Positions 6,056-8,587 of a DNA stretch of 8,587 bases are shown one piece after another. The DNA comes from Stomatobaculum sp. (GTDB lineage Bacteria > Bacillota_A > Clostridia > Lachnospirales > Lachnospiraceae): assembly GCA_017449925.1 (NCBI GenBank), contig JAFSYO010000145.1, positions 1 to 8,587 of the forward strand, written 5' to 3'. Under the pieces are notes generated by a model. The model was not told the origin of the DNA, did no database searches, and was given only the letters and a program-made list of their open reading frames with translations. The number at the start of each line of letters is the position of its first letter. Position 1 is the first letter of the stretch. The translations under genes and the position numbers were made by a program.

Positions 6056-6084
6056 TGGAAAACCTCACCGCGATTCTTTACAAT
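6056..6084 (+). promoter_or_regulatory. Promoter of the class V PLP enzyme gene
   Basis: TGGAAA (6056-6061) and TACAAT (6079-6084) are 17 bases apart. Predicted start near 6091 leaves a leader of about 77 bases to the ATG at 6168. Nothing resembling a known riboswitch is seen in that leader. Confidence 0.5.
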
Positions 6085-6167
6085 TCAGAGAGAACCGTAA
6101 ACCAATCTGACCGGGCCGTTCCTCTTCAGCAGGAAACCCGGAAAAACCGGAAAGCAGGCAGAAAAAC

Positions 6168-7463
6168 ATGAAAACATACAGAGACCGGATGTTCAGCGCA
6201 CAGGAACTGAAAGAAATACGGGAACAGTTTTACTATGTGGACAGGGATTGTTACGGCAGAGAGCGGCTTTTTTTCTATAACGCGGGCGGCTCCCTGCGGC
6301 TGATACGGGCAGAGGAGGAATTTCACAGGATCGACAGCATTCCGGATGCCTCCGAACACTCCAATTCTCTGGCGCTGGAACTGGCGGAACTGGATGATCG
6401 GGGCCGGGAGGACATCAGAAAAGTAATCTTCAACGCAAAGAGCGGTACGATCTATCCGAGCTATACCGCTTCCCAGATCGCGATGGAGATGGTCCGTGCG
6501 ATCATGGAAAATGCAAAGGGGACCAATGTCGTCATCTCCATTCTGGAACACCCCTCAGTATTTGACGCAGCGGCTTACTGGAGTCAGAGGCACGGAATGG
6601 AGCTGCGGGTCGCGGGCGTCAACAAGGAGACCGGCGGGGTGGACACAAAAACGATCCTCGGACTAGTGGACCGGAACACCGCTCTGCTGCTTTGCATGGC
6701 AGCTTCCAATATTTCCGGCTATATTTATGAGACGGAAAAGATCTGCAAAGGGGCCCGGGAGATCAATCCGGATATCTATATTTACATCGACGCTGTCCAG
6801 CATGCTCCGCACGGAGTGCTGGATCCTGAAGCATGGGGCGCGGACGTCACAAGCTTCGCTCCCTACAAGTTTTTCGGCGTCCGGGGATTCGGAATCGCGT
6901 ACCTTTCTGACCGGGTGTCCCGCTTTACCCATCACCGTCTGCTCGGCAAAGCAGAAGACGACTGGGAGATCGGAAGTCCCGCGACGGCGCAGTTCGCCGT
7001 GATCTCGGAGATCATCAACTATGTGGCAGGACTTGGCAAAAAGACAGCTCCCGGGGAAACAGACCGAAGGAAGCTGTTTGAGGCGGGCATGAAGAGGATC
7101 GCCGACCACGAGAGAGGCCTTCTGGATATGATGCTGGAGGGTGTGGACGAGGCGCCGGGAATGCGCCATATCCAGGGAGTGATCGTCCAGATGGACGGAA
7201 AAGATCTCACGACCCGCGACCTGATCCTCGGCATAGAATTTGAGAACATTCCCTGTGAACAGGTGGTTCGGGAATACGAAAAACGGGGCGTCATCACCTT
7301 TGAGCGCGCCCTGACCAGTATGTACTCCAAAAGAATGGTCGAAGCCTTTGATTCCAAAGGCATGGTCCGCCTCTCGCCGCTGCATGTAAATACTCCGGCC
7401 GAGATCAGGAGATTTCTCGAAGCAACAATGGATATCGCAGAAAAAGCAAAGGTCCCCGGCTGA
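6168..7463 (+). CDS. Class V aminotransferase-fold PLP enzyme, cysteine-desulfurase-like
   Basis: Cytoplasmic pyridoxal-phosphate enzyme of 431 residues, a normal length for fold-type I class V enzymes. Cofactor residues are visible: His128 in EHPS stacks on the ring, Asp208 and Gln211 in IDAVQ hold N1 and O3', and Lys234 in FAPYKFFG is the Schiff-base lysine. The YKFFG and downstream EIGSPAT (267-273) most resemble the cysteine-desulfurase-like subgroup typified by VC1184. Arg401 in VRLSPLHVNTP is the likely substrate-carboxylate arginine. A cysteine in the mobile loop that would define an IscS or SufS desulfurase is not evident (Cys363 is in a different setting). Activity could therefore be lyase, racemase/epimerase or transaminase. 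The ATG at 6168 follows AGCAGG by 9 bases. Transcribed alone and divergent from the I42 operon; the stop codon lies inside the terminator loop. Confidence 0.85.
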   Translation: MKTYRDRMFSAQELKEIREQFYYVDRDCYGRERLFFYNAGGSLRLIRAEEEFHRIDSIPDASEHSNSLALELAELDDRGREDIRKVIFNAKSGTIYPSYTASQIAMEMVRAIMENAKGTNVVISILEHPSVFDAAAYWSQRHGMELRVAGVNKETGGVDTKTILGLVDRNTALLLCMAASNISGYIYETEKICKGAREINPDIYIYIDAVQHAPHGVLDPEAWGADVTSFAPYKFFGVRGFGIAYLSDRVSRFTHHRLLGKAEDDWEIGSPATAQFAVISEIINYVAGLGKKTAPGETDRRKLFEAGMKRIADHERGLLDMMLEGVDEAPGMRHIQGVIVQMDGKDLTTRDLILGIEFENIPCEQVVREYEKRGVITFERALTSMYSKRMVEAFDSKGMVRLSPLHVNTPAEIRRFLEATMDIAEKAKVPG

Positions 7464-7482
7464 TGCCGGGGACTTTTGCTTT
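7443..7482. terminator. Bidirectional terminator shared by two convergent genes
   Basis: An 18-bp stem (7443-7460 with 7465-7482, one G-U pair, GC-rich core GTCCCCGGC) closes a TGAT loop. The A run on the left becomes the T run for minus-strand transcripts (CTTTGCTTTTT), and TTTTGCTTTATT follows the core on the plus strand. The plus gene's TGA (7461-7463) is in the loop and the minus gene's TAA (7483-7481) overlaps the base of the stem. Confidence 0.85.
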
Positions 7483-8146
7483 ATTCCTTTGTGTTCATCA
7501 CCATATCATAGGCCTCATCCGGAATGCCGATGTCGCAGACGCAGATTCTCCCTGCGGCAGCTGCCCCGGTGCCTGTAGTCAGGCCGGTCTTGTTCCTGCC
7601 GAAAGTGAAGGTCTCATCCGCCCTGACATACGCGCCCATCGCTTCGCCGGTATCCGAATTGATCCCGGAGGGAACATCCACCGCGATGCGGCAACAGTCC
7701 AGACTGTCCGCCGCCAGGATGACGTCCTTCCATATCCCCTCCAGAGGCCGCTTCAGGCCGATCCCGAAGGCGGCATCCACCAGCAGCACTGCCTCAGCAG
7801 CGGCACTCTGGAAGTCCTCCGATTTATGGATATACTCCGGAATGCCCCCTGAAGCTTTGAACTCCGACAGCTGGCGCAGGAACTCCCAGCTGGCTTTCTC
7901 CAGGCTGCCGCAGATCAGGACCTTCGGCTGAAGTCCGGCTTCACGAAGCATCTTTCCGACGCACACCCCGTCTGCCCCGTTGTTGCCGACGCCGCACAGG
8001 ATCACGGCCGGCGCGTTTTTTTCCGCAGCCAGGACCGCATTTGCCACGAACCGGGAGGCCCGTTCCATTAAAGTCAGGGAAGGGATCTTCAGCACGTCGA
8101 TCGCATACCGGTCCGCTGCCTTTGCCTGGGTTCCTGTAATGATCAT
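7481..8146 (-). CDS. nnrE: NAD(P)H-hydrate epimerase (YjeF N-terminal domain, stand-alone)
   Basis: Epimerises the R form of damaged NAD(P)H hydrate to the S form so that the companion dehydratase can restore NAD(P)H. At 221 residues it is the epimerase domain alone, without the C-terminal NnrD kinase-like dehydratase found in fused bacterial versions. Motifs are GVGNNGADG (52-60, usually GNNGGDG), VDAAFGIGL (123-131, usually VDALFGTGL) and AVDVPSGINSDTG (155-167). The start at 8146 (MIITGTQAKAADRYAI) aligns with the usual N-terminus and follows AAGGAGG, somewhat distant at about 12 bases. The frame stays open for another 114 codons upstream, but those overlap the macro-domain gene in another frame and give an Arg/Ser-rich non-protein-like sequence, so they are rejected. 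Lies 46 bases after the macro-domain gene, probably one transcript. Confidence 0.9.
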   Translation of the reverse strand: MIITGTQAKAADRYAIDVLKIPSLTLMERASRFVANAVLAAEKNAPAVILCGVGNNGADGVCVGKMLREAGLQPKVLICGSLEKASWEFLRQLSEFKASGGIPEYIHKSEDFQSAAAEAVLLVDAAFGIGLKRPLEGIWKDVILAADSLDCCRIAVDVPSGINSDTGEAMGAYVRADETFTFGRNKTGLTTGTGAAAAGRICVCDIGIPDEAYDMVMNTKE

Positions 8147-8192
8147 GGGAATTCTTTCCCTCCTTCGTTCTGTGTATTTAAAACTGGTCAGA

Positions 8193-8587
8193 TCAGCGCT
8201 CCTGCAGCTCCTTCTTGTAAAGGTCATAGTCGAAGGTGCCGAAACTGACGAACCGGACCAGGATCTCATAGTCCGGATGGGCCTGGAGCCATTCCCTGAC
8301 GGTCCCTGCGGCGATCTTCGCCGCCTCCTTCTTCGGGTATCCGTAGACCCCAGTCGAGATCGCGGGGAAAGAGATCTCGTGGATGTCGTGCTGCAGCGCA
8401 AGATCCAGGGAGTTCCTGTAGCAGCCGGCCAGCAGGATCTCCGGATGTTTGTGGAAGGAATAGACAGGACCCGGCGTATGAATGACATAGTCCGCCTTCA
8501 GGTTATAGCCTTTTGTGATCTTCGCTTCCCCTGTCCTGCAGCCACCAAGACCGCGGCACTCCTCAAGGAGCCTGGGGCCGGGGGCGC
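8193..8587 (-). CDS. Macro-domain protein, ADP-ribose/O-acetyl-ADP-ribose deacetylase type (partial, 5' end off window)
   Basis: The C-terminal 130 codons of a macro domain are visible; the start and the first ADP-ribose loop (the Asn/Gly-rich GGGVDGAI region) lie beyond the right edge. Seen here are PGPRLLEECRGLGGC, the segment GEAKITKGYNL that typifies the YmdB/MacroD branch, DYVIHTPGPVY, and the phosphate-binding loop SFPAISTGVYGYPKKEA. This branch hydrolyses O-acetyl-ADP-ribose or removes ADP-ribose from proteins or nucleic acids. The protein ends KKELQER at the TGA at 8195-8193, a usual C-terminus for single-domain macro proteins. No stop interrupts the visible part. It precedes nnrE by 46 bases in the same direction, linking two NAD-related clean-up enzymes. 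I give no gene symbol because the branch cannot be fixed without the N-terminal half. Confidence 0.9.
   Translation of the reverse strand, partial: APGPRLLEECRGLGGCRTGEAKITKGYNLKADYVIHTPGPVYSFHKHPEILLAGCYRNSLDLALQHDIHEISFPAISTGVYGYPKKEAAKIAAGTVREWLQAHPDYEILVRFVSFGTFDYDLYKKELQER

Noticed and set aside
6137..6150. CCGG-AAAAA-CCGG in the PLP gene leader, considered as a regulatory hairpin
   Set aside because: The stem is only 4 bp and no larger alternative structure is apparent.
6126..6551. A 141-codon minus-strand open frame over the start of the PLP enzyme gene
   Set aside because: It overlaps a well-supported PLP enzyme and its leader and has no ribosome site or recognisable domain.
8147..8488. 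A 114-codon upstream extension of the nnrE frame
   Set aside because: The residues are Arg/Ser-rich and unlike any fold, they overlap the macro-domain gene in another frame, and the ATG at 8146 has a strong ribosome site and the family's usual N-terminus.

Overview
The window looks like chromosome from an anaerobic Bacillota, most likely a moderately GC-rich clostridium of the Lachnospiraceae type. The grounds are the Ala/Thr-rich linker of the solute-binding lipoprotein, the strong AGGAGG-type ribosome sites, the TACAAT/TATAAT -10 boxes and the protein families present. This placement is inference; there is no rRNA or other taxonomic marker. I see no tRNA, CRISPR array, insertion sequence or phage gene, and no gene-free stretch longer than about 225 bases.

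Layout. (1) Bases 1-1978, minus strand: an ABC importer of the Fe3+/phosphonate/sugar-phosphate type. A lipoprotein binding protein comes first, then a hairpin, then a permease that runs off the left edge. A well-spaced promoter precedes it. (2) Bases 2110-4783, minus strand: three genes joined by two 4-base ATGA overlaps, encoding an AlkZ-related protein, a MATE exporter and a PAT-type GNAT acetyltransferase. The promoter carries a 10-bp inverted repeat at the predicted transcription start. (3) Bases 4941-5942, minus strand: a small acidic exported protein of unknown function, then an exported chagasin-like (I42) protease inhibitor, closed by a strong terminator. (4) Bases 5943-6167: a divergent control region with an 11-bp-period direct repeat. 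(5) Bases 6168-7463, plus strand: a class V PLP enzyme of the cysteine-desulfurase-like group. (6) Bases 7481-8587, minus strand: a macro-domain protein (cut by the right edge) followed by NAD(P)H-hydrate epimerase. This pair converges on the PLP gene at an 18-bp stem that contains or touches both stop codons.

How the genes may work together. The importer is a self-contained uptake operon with unknown ligand. The AlkZ-related/MATE/GNAT operon reads as a possible toxin-handling cassette (nucleic-acid-repair-like protein, efflux, N-acetylation). The I42 gene and its small partner are probably a co-expressed exported pair. Macro domain plus NnrE points to clean-up of NAD-derived metabolites. The two least described items are the three-gene overlapping cassette with its palindromic promoter and the secreted pair with the direct-repeat control site.
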